From NCBI GenBank assembly GCA_946800325.1, contig OX326959.1:37624908-37688907 (forward strand): a stretch of 64,000 nucleotides of DNA, in the 5' to 3' direction. This document shows, piece by piece, positions 12,348-22,448 of the stretch. The notes below the pieces were generated by a model. It was not told where the DNA came from, made no database searches, and worked only from the letters and a program-made list of their open reading frames with translations. Source of the DNA: Luzula sylvatica (Eukaryota > Streptophyta > Magnoliopsida > Poales > Juncaceae). The position numbers were made by a program, and so were the translations under genes. Each line of letters opens with the position of its first letter. Position 1 is the stretch's first letter.

Positions 12348-12620
12348 GTATCTAGAAATTAATAATGATAGTAATAATAATGATGTATTATCTAGAAATG
12401 AATATGGTAATTATAGAATTTCATTAGAAATAATACAATTCTAAAATATTTTATTTATTTATTATATCTAATCTTATTATTTTCATCAAACATCTTTTAA
12501 ACATCCTACACTCATAGTTTTTGCATATTTCTGCTATAAAGGTTTTCATAGTTTACTGATATTCATATATTGATTTTTTGCAACTATGAGTTTCCGGCTA
12601 TACAAAACTGATATAGCAAA
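11560..12620. repeat. Dispersed AT-rich repeat, copy 2, with expanded GGATAC-type tract
   Basis: This is a second copy of the repeat at 10520-11290, longer because the cgtatccgtatt tract (11698-11940), a short 'aaaataatattctctaaaa' tandem (11944-12065) and the AAT runs (about 12146-12183 and 12310-12345) are expanded. The open frames across it only reflect the short-period repeats. Confidence 0.7.
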
Positions 12621-13015
12621 CACGTAGAGCATCCCAGCCTCAGGCCTCGTAGATTGGTCTCCAACTTTATGCAATCAAAACATAATTTCATTTAAAGCCC
12701 TAAAAGATCTCAAATAATATCTGACCAAATTAATCAAATGATACCTTATTTTCAATCTTGTTCATCATTGGCACTTGCCTATCCAGATCCTAATTTTCTC
12801 AAGTACAAAAAAATACTCATCAATTACCACATCATAAATAAGATTATTTTATCTCAAAAAAACATAAAAAAAGATTATAGATTAACAAACATAAAAGTTG
12901 GGTTAACCTTATTCGTAGCGGTGTCATCTTCTTGTGCCAAGGCCTTGAATGGTACTACTAATTAATCTAATTAACTGAGAATATTAGTTGATGTTTCAAA
13001 TAATATAAGATATCT
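12621..13015. other. AT-rich non-coding DNA
   Basis: No gene or clear repeat was seen. A short open frame at 12738-12965 has no recognisable domain. Confidence 0.4.
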
Positions 13016-13412
13016 TAAGGGTTGTTTGGTTGCAGCTTTGAAGTTAGAATGTCATGACATACTCTCTTATGAATTTTATTTTCATGTTTAGTTTGCATGC
13101 TAAGTAATAAAATAATGACATACTATATTTCCTAAGTAATAGTTGATGAAAATAAAATTACCACTAAAATTGATGACTTTTTTTTATTTCCATGAGGAGA
13201 GAATACATTTTATTTTTATTTCAAAATATAAATAGTTCAAGGCTTCTATAAATAAATTCATTTTTATATTTTTTTAGAGTATGTCATGAAATAAATAATT
13301 ATATCATCCAAACAAAATAATAAAATATGCTATTAAATAATAAGTATTGACATGAAATTTTTTAACATACTTGGTACAAACTCATTTTTCAAAACACGAA
13401 CCAAATAATTGA
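13016..13412. mobile_element. MITE, copy 1 (same family as 62944-63345)
   Basis: The sequence from 'gggttgtttggttg' to 'cacgaaccaaat' aligns end to end with 62944-63345, sharing 'atactctcttatg', 'taataaaataatg' and 'ttctataaataaa'. The ends are inverted (g-g-t-t-g-t-t-t-g-g-t-t against a-a-c-c-a-a-a). TAA flanks fit a 3-bp target duplication as in Tourist (PIF/Harbinger) MITEs. It has no coding capacity. This copy is more decayed than the one at 63 kb. Confidence 0.75.
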
Positions 13413-13822
13413 GAATTTGCAATTGTAATCCACGATAATATATTTTATGGGCTGGAAATGAAACAAGGACTCGTCCAATGTATGAGACGAACATAAAAAG
13501 ATACGGAAAATAAAATAAATTCTCACAGAGCCCTCTTTTTGGGCCTTCAATCTTTCTGTTGGCAAGTTCATACGCATTCGTGTTATGTAATAATAATTTG
13601 TATCTAAAGCAGCCTCAAATCTGGTGAAAGCTAAGCTTTGTATACAAAAACTCATGCTTCCATATTTTTTAGTGATGTTATGATGACATGTATTTCTCAT
13701 AAAATCCAATAAAATAGTTGAAGTATTGACATCGTTTTAAATACATTATTTTTAAACCAAAATTATTTAATTTTTATCATCCTATATACGAAAAGAGGAA
13801 AAACAAACCTACAATTTCACAC
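13413..13822. other. Non-coding DNA
   Basis: An open frame of about 106 codons on the minus strand has no recognisable domain and looks like chance. Nothing else was seen. Confidence 0.35.
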
Positions 13823-13946
13823 ATCATTAATTTATTTAATATTTTTTAACAAATTTGTTTAACACCATCTATAATTAATCAAATTTAAATCTATAAATTG
13901 GGGAAAAAAAATTAGACTGAATTAATATATCATTTATCATGTGTTA

Positions 13947-14012
<66 letters not shown>

Positions 14013-14180
14013 TACAAATATCATAAAGAATAAACAAAAATATAATAATAAAAATATTTATTTTCGCAAAAATAATCAAAATAAAATGGAAATATTTTGC
14101 TTTTAAAAAAAATTGAAAATAAATATAACTTGTCATGTTTTAAATTAAATATAATAAAAACATTAAATAAAACAAATCAT
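13823..14180 (+). repeat. AT-rich repeat, inverted partner of 1-311
   Basis: This is the near-identical reverse complement of the window's first 311 bases, with a TA microsatellite at 13951-14009 grown to about 29 units against about 7 in the other copy. No coding capacity is seen. Confidence 0.75.
13951..14009. repeat. (TA)n microsatellite
   Basis: About 29 uninterrupted TA units lie inside the 13823-14180 repeat. Confidence 0.98.
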
Positions 14181-14590
14181 TTTTTAATAATTTGGTTTAT
14201 CACCAAATCAATATGATTTATCACCTAATTAATACGGTTTGCCGCATGTTATAATTTATTATCTAAAATAATTTAACATTTCATACATTTATTATATATG
14301 GCTAACACATCAATATATTGGGGGATATTAGAGGGTACAAGTATAATTTTTTTTTTTTTTATTAAACATCACAAAGTTTTAGGAATGCATTTGATATGAG
14401 ACCATTTCTATAGTATGATTAATCAACTCGTAAATATGCAATTTGCATGAACACTCAAACTTGTTTGATATATAAGAGAAGAAGAACCGCAATACTAATA
14501 TTCTTATGAACAGTTTCATATATTATTATAAAAATAACATTAGTTGGAAAACTAGAACACAATAAATTATAAGCAAGATATTAGAGAAAA
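14181..14590. repeat. Diverged dispersed repeats
   Basis: Positions 14295-14350 (aacacatcaa...gggggatattagaggg...acaagtataattttt) recur at 16095-16155. Positions 14385-14590 resemble 2335-2600 and 17330-17480. These look like decayed pieces of one element family. No gene is seen. Confidence 0.55.
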
Positions 14591-15480
14591 TCAATTATAG
14601 ACATCTTCCAAGTCCAACAACTCGTCTAGTGAAAACAAGTACGGCCTCTCCCATTGAGCCAAACCGGTCAACCTCCATAATTGGACTCCTTCAGGACTCG
14701 TATCAAAACATGTAATTCGATCCTCGCATGCCCCAATTTTGAAAGCAACAATAAAAGACATCTTATCGGGTATTGTAAATCATAAAATGGAGGCAACCCC
14801 ATTTGTTGTCACAAATGGAGAAGCATCAAAGTGGCATTTATTCACTTATACCAGTATTCCTTAATGGATGTATTTTGTTCATCCTTTATTGTAAATCATA
14901 AAACAGATTATAATCTACTCTCTCTTTCAACAGGCACAAGTATGAAACCTGTTTTATCTGTATCCACATTGTACCACGACAAATAATTATAACAGTTCCA
15001 TTAGAAAAACCCGCTCGCATATACAAGCATGTTGGCACGGAAAATATCACCATTGGCATGAACCGTCTAGCTTGACCGAACCCTTGTACCATCTGATCGG
15101 AACACGTCGAACCGATGTCTTTTTTTTTATAATAAATGAAGAAGCCTCATTTGTTCTTCGTACATTCACGTTAATGAGAATTCAACTCACAAACATTTCC
15201 TAACATATACTTTTTCGTGTTTCATTGAAGATTTAACATGTTAACAACCACGCAACATAAAAGCATTTTTCTTTTGTGCCGGAAGGTACGCGTTTCGTTC
15301 CTTTAGTGGCATGGTTGCAAACACATAAAGAATTGACATTACCTCTCGAGAATAGAGGCAAGATCCCATTAGTAGAAGTGGACATCCTTGTATTATCCAA
15401 CGAGTTTGCAACAAACTTTTATTTAACAATAAATTATTGAACAAAATCAAGTGCGATTTATTGAACAAAATTAAGTGAAT
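14591..15480 (-). pseudogene. F-box-associated domain pseudogene
   Basis: The minus strand shows pieces typical of plant F-box-associated (FBA) proteins, in order but in different frames. First, about 15260-15390 encodes a block of the type N-G-x-L...V-C-N-H-A-T-K-G...V-P-S-G, the usual 'CNG / vcNPaTk / LP' signature. Second, 14930-15010 encodes W-Y-N-V-D-T-D-K-T-G-F-I-L-V-P-V-E-R. Third, 14591-14763 is an uninterrupted end containing E-D-R-I-T-C-F-D and V-Q-L-W-R-L-T-G, closed by TGA at 14593-14591. Stops and frame changes separate the blocks. No F-box was recognised upstream. It is probably a dead member of the large F-box family; the assignment rests on motif style only. Confidence 0.5.
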
Positions 15481-16590
15481 TCACATTACTACACTTGCAC
15501 CTCTCACGGCAAAAATCGTGTGCATTGATTTATTAAACAAAATTAAATTATTTGATCTAAAAATAATAAAATAATAAAATCTTTCAATTAACCCTTGTTG
15601 ATTTTGTGATTGAATGAAGTTCCTGTATAATTTTCACAACTTTCCATGAATGTATAATTTTCACAATTTTAAATGGATTGAATGAAGTTCGTGTAAAAAA
15701 AGGTTATTTATAATATTAAATAGAGTGGTGATAGATATCCCTTTAGAATCCTCTAACTCAATTGATGTGTTGACGAAGACATTAATTAGTAGTGGTAAAT
15801 TATGATTATTTTTTTTGTTGTGTTCCTATATAAGATGAAAAGAAAAATATTAACTGTTTCACACTTTATTGATGAATTGAACGTTTTTATTAGAATTGAC
15901 TACCACCATTCTTTTGTAATTAAATTTAAATTTTTATAAATATGGAAAAAGATTATTTGGATGGATCAATTCACTATTTACCATCTGTGAAATGTATGAA
16001 ATTTTAAAAAAATGTAAAAAAATAAATAAGCTAGGTTTATCACATGGTAAACCTGAGATGTAGAATTTGCTTTTATTAAATATATTTAATGTTTTTTTTG
16101 CCAACACATCAAGGTTTGTGGGGGATTTTAGAGGGGACAAGTATAATTTTTCTTATAAATAAGAGTTCACTAATTAAACTACCTACCTGGCATTAATTAA
16201 GCATGTCAATAAATAACCACCTTTCCTTCTGATTTAGTAATTTTTGGTTGACATGTTGAATTTTTTATTTTATTTTCAATTTTCTTGACTCGATGTGCGA
16301 TATACATTTGTTCACTCTGATGTTCCAAATCCGGACTTTCGCTACCCACTAGATTTCCTCAAAAACCTTTGTAAATGGATTGAATTATTTTTTACTTCCT
16401 ACAAGTATTAACTTCAATTTTCTTTATTTTTAACAAAAATATCCCTATTAACTTTTTTTTATAAATCCTTTGATTCAGTTAATACATAAATAATGTTTAT
16501 TCCACGTCATGCAAAACCATAAGTCATAAAAAAAATTAAACATTTTGATTTATGGACGTTTGTAGGAGACAAATAAGTAGATCCGATGAG
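15481..16590. other. AT-rich non-coding DNA
   Basis: No gene is seen. Positions 16095-16155 repeat 14295-14350. Two near-identical phrases, each containing 'ttgaatgaagttc', lie at about 15610 and 15680. Confidence 0.4.
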
Positions 16591-17224
16591 TATGGATGTC
16601 AATGGGTCGGGTTCGGATTGGGTATAGGTTCATCTATATCCTTATCCGTCTTAATCGGGTAATATCCGACCCGTCAACTAAATGGATAATTTTACCCGTC
16701 CCATTTAGTACCCGCGAATTTTCGGATTATTCACGAGTAATTATACAAATGCTTAAATATATACAAGAACCTTAAAATATACTAACGAAAAATATATTTT
16801 TTCAAACTAAATAACATCACATAACATAATAATATCACTAAATCACAAAATACATAACAAAATGTTTTTTAAATCGCATAAAATAAAATTGACGTTCGGT
16901 TGTTTCAATCGCTAAGTCACTCCGTTCGGTTGTTTCAATCCGTAAGATCAATTACCTTGCTCTCTTCGTCAGCATTTTGTGAAAAAGACACGATACTCGA
17001 AACGAAACATGGTAGATGAACAAAAAATGAGACGAGTAATGTTAAGGAGGGTTAAAATTTTAACATAACTAAGTTATTATGAACCGAGTACACTCACGGA
17101 TCGGGTATGACCTAACCCATACCCTACTCATATCCGTGCCGGATATTTTGTAGTCGGATAATACCCGACCCGCGGGTCGGGTAGCCGTCGGACACGGGTA
17201 TTATCCAACCCATTGACATCCCTA
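16591..17224. mobile_element. hAT-type MITE with 8-bp target duplication
   Basis: The element starts TATGGATGTCAATGGGTCGG and ends with the inverted text CCAACCCATTGACATCCCTA. The 8-bp 'ccgatgag' occurs directly before (16583-16590) and directly after it (17225-17232). The 634-bp length, 8-bp duplication and TA(G/T)GG-type ends fit non-autonomous hAT elements. Subterminal regions are rich in gggta/tacccg motifs, and 'cgttcggttgtttcaatc' is tandemly repeated near 16893-16950. There is no transposase frame. Confidence 0.88.
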
Positions 17225-17232
17225 CCGATGAG

Positions 17233-18045
17233 CATACTTCCGAAAATGAGGAAATGCAATTTTAATTTTGATATCACAAGCTAAACACAACTTGTTCATT
17301 GTATACATGATTTCCCCCTTTTTTGATACATCACCAAGCCGAAAAAATGCAAGTCGTAAAATGTCATCACTATGGTATGATTAACTAACTAGCAACGTCA
17401 GTTGTGAATGATCACATAAAATAAGTTTATATATACGAGATAAGAAGAATCACGATAACAATGAGTTGGTTGAGCACGAGTAAAACAGCTGGAGAGGTAC
17501 TTTCTCAACTTAACGAAAAGTTTTAGTTTTTCTTATTTGTTGTAAATTTTAATTTCGATTTTAATTGATTGAAGGACAAAAATTGCAGTTAGTTTTAGTT
17601 TTTCTTATGTGATTCTATCATTTTTGCAAATATATATATCTACTAGTGACAAAAATTTAGGATATAATTAAATTGAATAATTCGGTGACAAATAACTATC
17701 ACTATTAATAATTGTGAAAATATAAATACTTGATAAATTTTACTAATGTTGTAATATTTAATCAAAATTATAATTTCTAGTTTATTCAAAAAAATTATCA
17801 CTATATCTATTAATAATTGTTGTAATATCCATACCCAAAACATAAAAAAATTATATCAATAATATTTTTTAATTACATAGTACTTTCCATCATGTATAAC
17901 AAAAAAATTATATCAATAATATTTTCTAATTTACATTACAAACAAAATTCAGTTGTAAACCAGAAATTTAAATATCCACCACCAAAAATAATTTCAGTAC
18001 AATCATCATATAAACCAAAAGTAATATTTGTGGAATAATTTCAGT
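17233..18045. other. AT-rich non-coding DNA
   Basis: No gene is seen. It contains a third diverged copy of the 2335-2600 repeat (about 17330-17480) and a short direct repeat of 'aaaaaattatatcaataata' (about 17845 and 17905). Confidence 0.4.
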
Positions 18046-19224
18046 ACAATAATCCCCCCGAGGCCCCGGCCCCCTCTTCGGGCCGGACCCCCCTTCTTCG
18101 CCGGACCCCCCCGAGGCCCGGCCCCTCTTCGGGCCGGACCCCCCCGAGGCCCGAGGTCCTGCCCCTCTTCGGGCCGGACCCCCCGGCCCCTCTTCGGGCC
18201 GGACCCCCCGGCCCCTCTTCGGGCCGGACCCCCCGGCCCCTCTTCGGGCCGGACCCCCCGGCCCCTCTTCGGGCCGGACCCCCCGGCCCCTCTTCGGGCC
18301 GGACCCCCCGGCCCCTCTTCGGGCCGGACCCCCCGAGGCCCGGCCCCTCTTCGGGCTGGGCCTCGGGCGAGGCCCGGCCCCTCTTCGGGCCGGATCCCCC
18401 CGAGGCCCGGCCCCTCTTCCGGGCCGGATCCCCCCAAGGCCCAGCCCCGAAGGCCGGATCCCCCCCACCCCCGAGGCCCGGCCCCTCTTCGGGCCGGACC
18501 CCCCCACCCCCCCGAGGCCCGGCCCCTCTTCGGGCCGGAAACCCCCCCCGAGGCCCGGCCCCTCTTCGGGCCGGAAACCCCCCCCGAGGCCCGGCCCCTC
18601 TTCGGGCCGGGAACCCCCCCCCGAGGCCCGGCCCCTCTTCGGGCCGGGAACCCCCCCCCCCCCGAGGCCCGGCCCCTCTTCGGGCCGGAACCCCCCCGAG
18701 GCCCGGCCCCTCTTCGGGCCGGACCCCCCCCGAGGCCCGGCCCCTCTTCGGGCCGGACCCCCCCCGAGGCCCGGCCCCTCTTCGGGCCGGGAACGGGAAC
18801 CCCCCCCCGAGGCCCGGCCCCTCTTCGGGCCGGGAACCCCCCCCCCCCGAGGCCCGGCCCCTCTTCGGGCCGGAACCCCCCCGAGGCCCGGCCCCTCTTC
18901 GGGCCGGACCCCCCCCCCCGAGGCCCGGCCCCTCTTCGGGCCGGACCCCCCCCCCCGAGGCCCGGCCCCTCTTCGGGCCGGACCCCCCCCCCGAGGCCCG
19001 GCCCCTCTTCGGGCCGGACCCCCCCCCCGAGGCCCAGGGGCCGGACCCCCCCCCCGAGGCCCGGACCCCCCCCCCCCCCGAGGCCCGGCCCCTCTTCGGG
19101 CCGGACCCCCCCCCCCCCCCCGAGGCCCGGCCCCTCTTCGGGCCGGACCCCCCCTCTTGAGGCCCGGTCCCTCTTCGGGCCGGACCCCCCTCCCCAAGGC
19201 CCGGCCCATTATTTGGCCGGCCCA

Positions 19225-19225
<1 letters not shown>
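18046..19225. repeat. GC-rich hairpin-forming minisatellite
   Basis: Roughly 35-40 units of about 25-38 bp, almost all carrying ccggcccctcttcgggccgg, are separated by runs of 5-14 C and usually 'gagg'. The core folds into a 7-bp stem (CCGGCCC/GGGCCGG) with a 6-nt loop. The C-runs mean G-tracts on the other strand. A block of about seven short 25-bp units lies at 18170-18340; longer units with growing C-runs follow. Long open frames exist on both strands in several phases, but they are a by-product of a stop-free repeat and I do not call them genes. Composition contrasts sharply with the AT-rich flanks. Confidence 0.95.
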
Positions 19226-19255
<30 letters not shown>

Positions 19256-19362
19256 GACACACACACACAAACACACACACATACAGAGGCACACACACAC
19301 ACAAAGACATATACAGATGCACACGCACACATACAAAGAGACACACACACATGCAAAAATAC
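19226..19362. repeat. Imperfect (CA)n tract
   Basis: CA dinucleotides with AG/AA/AT interruptions directly follow the GC-rich minisatellite. Confidence 0.95.
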
Positions 19363-20560
19363 CCACCAACAATAAACTAGCACAAACAGACACATACATA
19401 GACATAAATATTGCTCCTTTTTCGTCACTTTGGAATTTCTTGTCTTGAGATTTCGAACTCTTCTGTCTTAATAATTTCGATTCGATCGTCCAACTTATTG
19501 CATTTCTGCATCAATTGTCAAAACTAATTACAGTAAATAATTAAGAAAACAGATTGCTGATTAAGAAAGAATTAAAATTGAAAATTACCTTGTATAGATA
19601 AAAAAAAAAGTATTATGCAAGAGATTCTTGGGCTCGAGGAGAACACCAGCTTCTCAGACTTCAATGGCTGTGTCCAGCATGGTTTTTTGTTCCTCTCGAG
19701 TAATTCACCAATTTGTCCCTTTTAAGGATCCACAAGCACATTCATTCTATTGCAGAAAACAGAATTTAATCAAGAGGGCTGCGTCGAGAGTTTATAATTT
19801 CACCAATTGTCAAAGTCGAATCCATCCATCTAACAAGAAAGTAAAAGTAAGTATATGTTGTAATAATGATCAAATGAAAGTCGAATCAGTAATGACCATG
19901 TGCTCTAAGTTGAAACAAAAAAATCCATCCATGCATTTCATAAGTTTTAAAAGCACAAGCGTTTGTTGACTAAATTGCAAAAACTGAAACTTTGAGAAGA
20001 AATTGCCTAAATTAAGCATTACAGATTCACAGGTGTATAAATTTAAGGAGAAAATCCTTAAATTGCTCTGAAATTAACAAGAAATACAGTGTCTAAATTG
20101 CAAAAGGACTACAAAATCGCAAAACAGTCCCTACATGCTTTAAGAACTAACATAGATGATCACAATAAAGACTGTCGACGAAGTTTAGTAATCGAAATAA
20201 ACAATTTAGGTTCTTTTTTAAAGTTCTTCACAAAAAAATTAACCACGAAGAGGAGACATGGCATAATATACCTGATTAGGAGTTTGGTACATTCGCTATC
20301 TGCCAGAACCAACCACTCGGATTCAAAGCTGCAGTTCTTTTGTTCACCAGGGATTTGCTAAACTCGCTATCTGCCAGAAAATCAATCTTTTTGACTGGTT
20401 CTCGTGATTAAGGGAGGAAATCTAGCTTGTCGCTCTGCTTGGGAAGTGAAATATTTGACTCTAGTCGCCATTAATTGGTTGAGAAGAGAGATAAATTGCC
20501 GTATCATTCTCTAGGAAGAAAGAGGAGAAGAAGAAATGAGAGAGAAGGTATGAGCGAAGG
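19363..20560 (-). other. Possible short or decayed minus-strand transcription unit
   Basis: On the minus strand a pyrimidine-rich leader (20510-20560) with an upstream 'cttatattatcc' precedes an ATG near 20473 that opens a frame of only about 29 codons. Plausible splice donors (cag|gtatat near 20271, caag|gtaatt near 19590) and a last segment (about 19426-19510) with a short charged, coiled-coil-like tail ending in TGA can be found. I could not join them into one convincing protein. It may be a non-coding RNA, a remnant or chance. Confidence 0.2.
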
Positions 20561-21239
20561 GGATAATATAAGGGCAATTGGGGATTTTCCAACGTTCGAT
20601 TCCCCAACGTTCGATTCCCAACGTTCGGATTTTTAAAACACAGGACAGTTGGCGTTGGATACTAATCATCTCCAGTTCGTATAGAAACAGAGGATGCAGT
20701 CCTGCTGGTTTTTATTTATTTGCTCATGCTGTTAATAAATAGTTTTTTTTGTAATATTATTATGTATTATGACTCAACACAATTGTTTTGAGATTAATTT
20801 AGTTCGAAAGTCAACTTTTATTTATTTTTCCGAATTTAAGCTATCAAAGATTTGCCGTTGAAACTATTAAGGAAAAATTACCGTGCAAAAGTAACAAATT
20901 TATATCGCGGGCAAGAAGCAAAGTACGGAAATCATATTTACATGTAACACCATCGAAGGTATCAACGCAGTCACATATTTAGACTCTGCAACTGGGTACA
21001 TTTTACATTTTCACCCCTCCTCTTTAGTTCAAGGAAATTACATTTTAACCCCTGATTTTATATAAATTGTCTGTCTTTCATTTCTTTGTCTCATGTAATT
21101 GTGATAGTACCTGAGGGCCATAGTAATGTCGTATCGTGGCGAATAATCCATCAGAACTTTATAATAAATTAAACCGTCATTTTGTCATTATGTTCTGAAA
21201 ATTATCGCTGCTACGACTTTATTTGATATACAAATGTAT
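20561..21239. other. AT-rich intergenic DNA
   Basis: Nothing supportable was seen here apart from a short repeat of 'aacgttcgattccc' near 20592-20622. Confidence 0.4.
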
Positions 21240-21890
21240 TTATAATTTGTGGAATTTGATTGTTTTGTTTGGTTTAGTTTGGACTTTTGTGGAATTTGAT
21301 TGTTTTATTTGGTTTAGTTTGGACTTTTGTGCAATTTGATTGTTTTGTTGGACTTTTAAGTAATTTTAGAAATGTTGTTGTTTGATGAATTTATTGATAT
21401 TTGTGTAATTTGTTGGACATTTATGCAATTTTGGATTTATTAGTAAGATGAGGTAAAATTGAAATTTATTGTTTGTTTTGGAGATCTATGTAATTTTAGA
21501 GTTTTATTGTTTTTCTGGACTTTTAAGTAATTTTCGAAATTTTGTTGTTTGCTGAATTTATTTTCAGTTTATTGATATTTGTGTACTTTGTTGGACATTT
21601 ATGTAATTTTGGATTTATAAGTAAAATGAGGTAAAAATGGAATTATTTGAAATTTATTGTTTGCTTTGGACATCTATGTAATTTTAGAATTTTACTCTTT
21701 TGCTGGACTTTTAAGTAATTTCTGAAATTTTGTTGTTTCATGAATTTATTTTCAATTTATTGATATTTGTGTACTTTGTTGGATATTTATGTAATTTTGG
21801 ATTTATTAGTAAAATGAGGTAAAAATGGACTTATTTGAAATTTATTGTTTGTTTTGGACATGTATGTAATTTTAGAATTTTATTGTCTCG
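21240..21890. repeat. 188-bp tandem repeat, about 3 copies, with a 50-bp sub-repeat at its start
   Basis: The phrase 'tttattgtttg.tttgga.at' followed by 'tatgtaattttaga' recurs at 21471, 21659 and 21847, exactly 188 bp apart. At 21250-21350 a shorter unit (ttgattgttttgtttggttt...gacttttgtg) is repeated about every 50 bp. It is AT-rich and non-coding. Confidence 0.85.
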
Positions 21891-22185
21891 CTCGGACAGT
21901 ACCGGTACCATATCATCATCATAAAACACACACATACATGAAAAGACGAAATAAATTTCCATTTCAATTTTATAAACAAGTTCCCATACATTTTTCGGTA
22001 CCAATAGACGTCGGTACCAATACAATCACATTTCGATACACACATACAAACATTTATAACACAATTTTTTTCAACTCTAATTCAAACCCTAAAAACACTC
22101 ATATTCACAATCACATTTACATTCAATCTAAAACACACATACAAAAAAACTCATCAACACACTTCTTCTCCTGTCTCTGAAATCC

Positions 22186-22340
22186 CGAGCTTCTTCTCCT
22201 GTCTCTAAAAAGCGGGCCCACCAACTTCAAGCTCCATTATTGCATCCAAACTTCTTCGGCTTTCCAATTGGAGCTCCACTTCTAAGTCCACCAACTTCAA
22301 GCTCCATTATCGCATCCAATCCCGCGTATCTCAAATTCCT
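22186..22340 (-). other. Short open segment with an internal 30-bp duplication, possible exon remnant
   Basis: The phrase 'ccaccaacttcaagctccat' followed by 'tat.gcatcca' occurs at about 22219 and 22288. On the minus strand, after a good acceptor (tttattttcag) near 22343, a frame of about 39 codons encodes a glycine-rich stretch (L-E-V-G-G-L-R-S-G) before a stop. No family is recognised. It lies just beyond the broken SART3-like gene and might be a stray exon. Confidence 0.25.
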
Positions 22341-22448
22341 AATCTGAAAATAAAGCGAACTCAATATAATTAAATTGAATTAATAATTCTTAATAAAATC
22401 CAGATAAATAACAACACAATTAGAGCCTTAAAAACAACCTAATAAATC

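Noticed and set aside
13389..13709. 106-codon minus-strand open frame as a small gene
   Set aside because: No domain, no splice or promoter signals, and it overlaps the end of a MITE.
17968..19428. Three overlapping long open frames (450-486 codons) on both strands over the GC-rich array
   Set aside because: They arise because the repeat unit contains no stop in several phases. The translations are only Pro/Gly/Arg repeats with C-run-dependent frame changes, and no start context or domain is present.
19363..20560. A confident protein-coding gene on the minus strand
   Set aside because: Candidate splice sites can be found, but no single frame joins them into a recognisable product. It is kept only as a low-confidence transcription unit.
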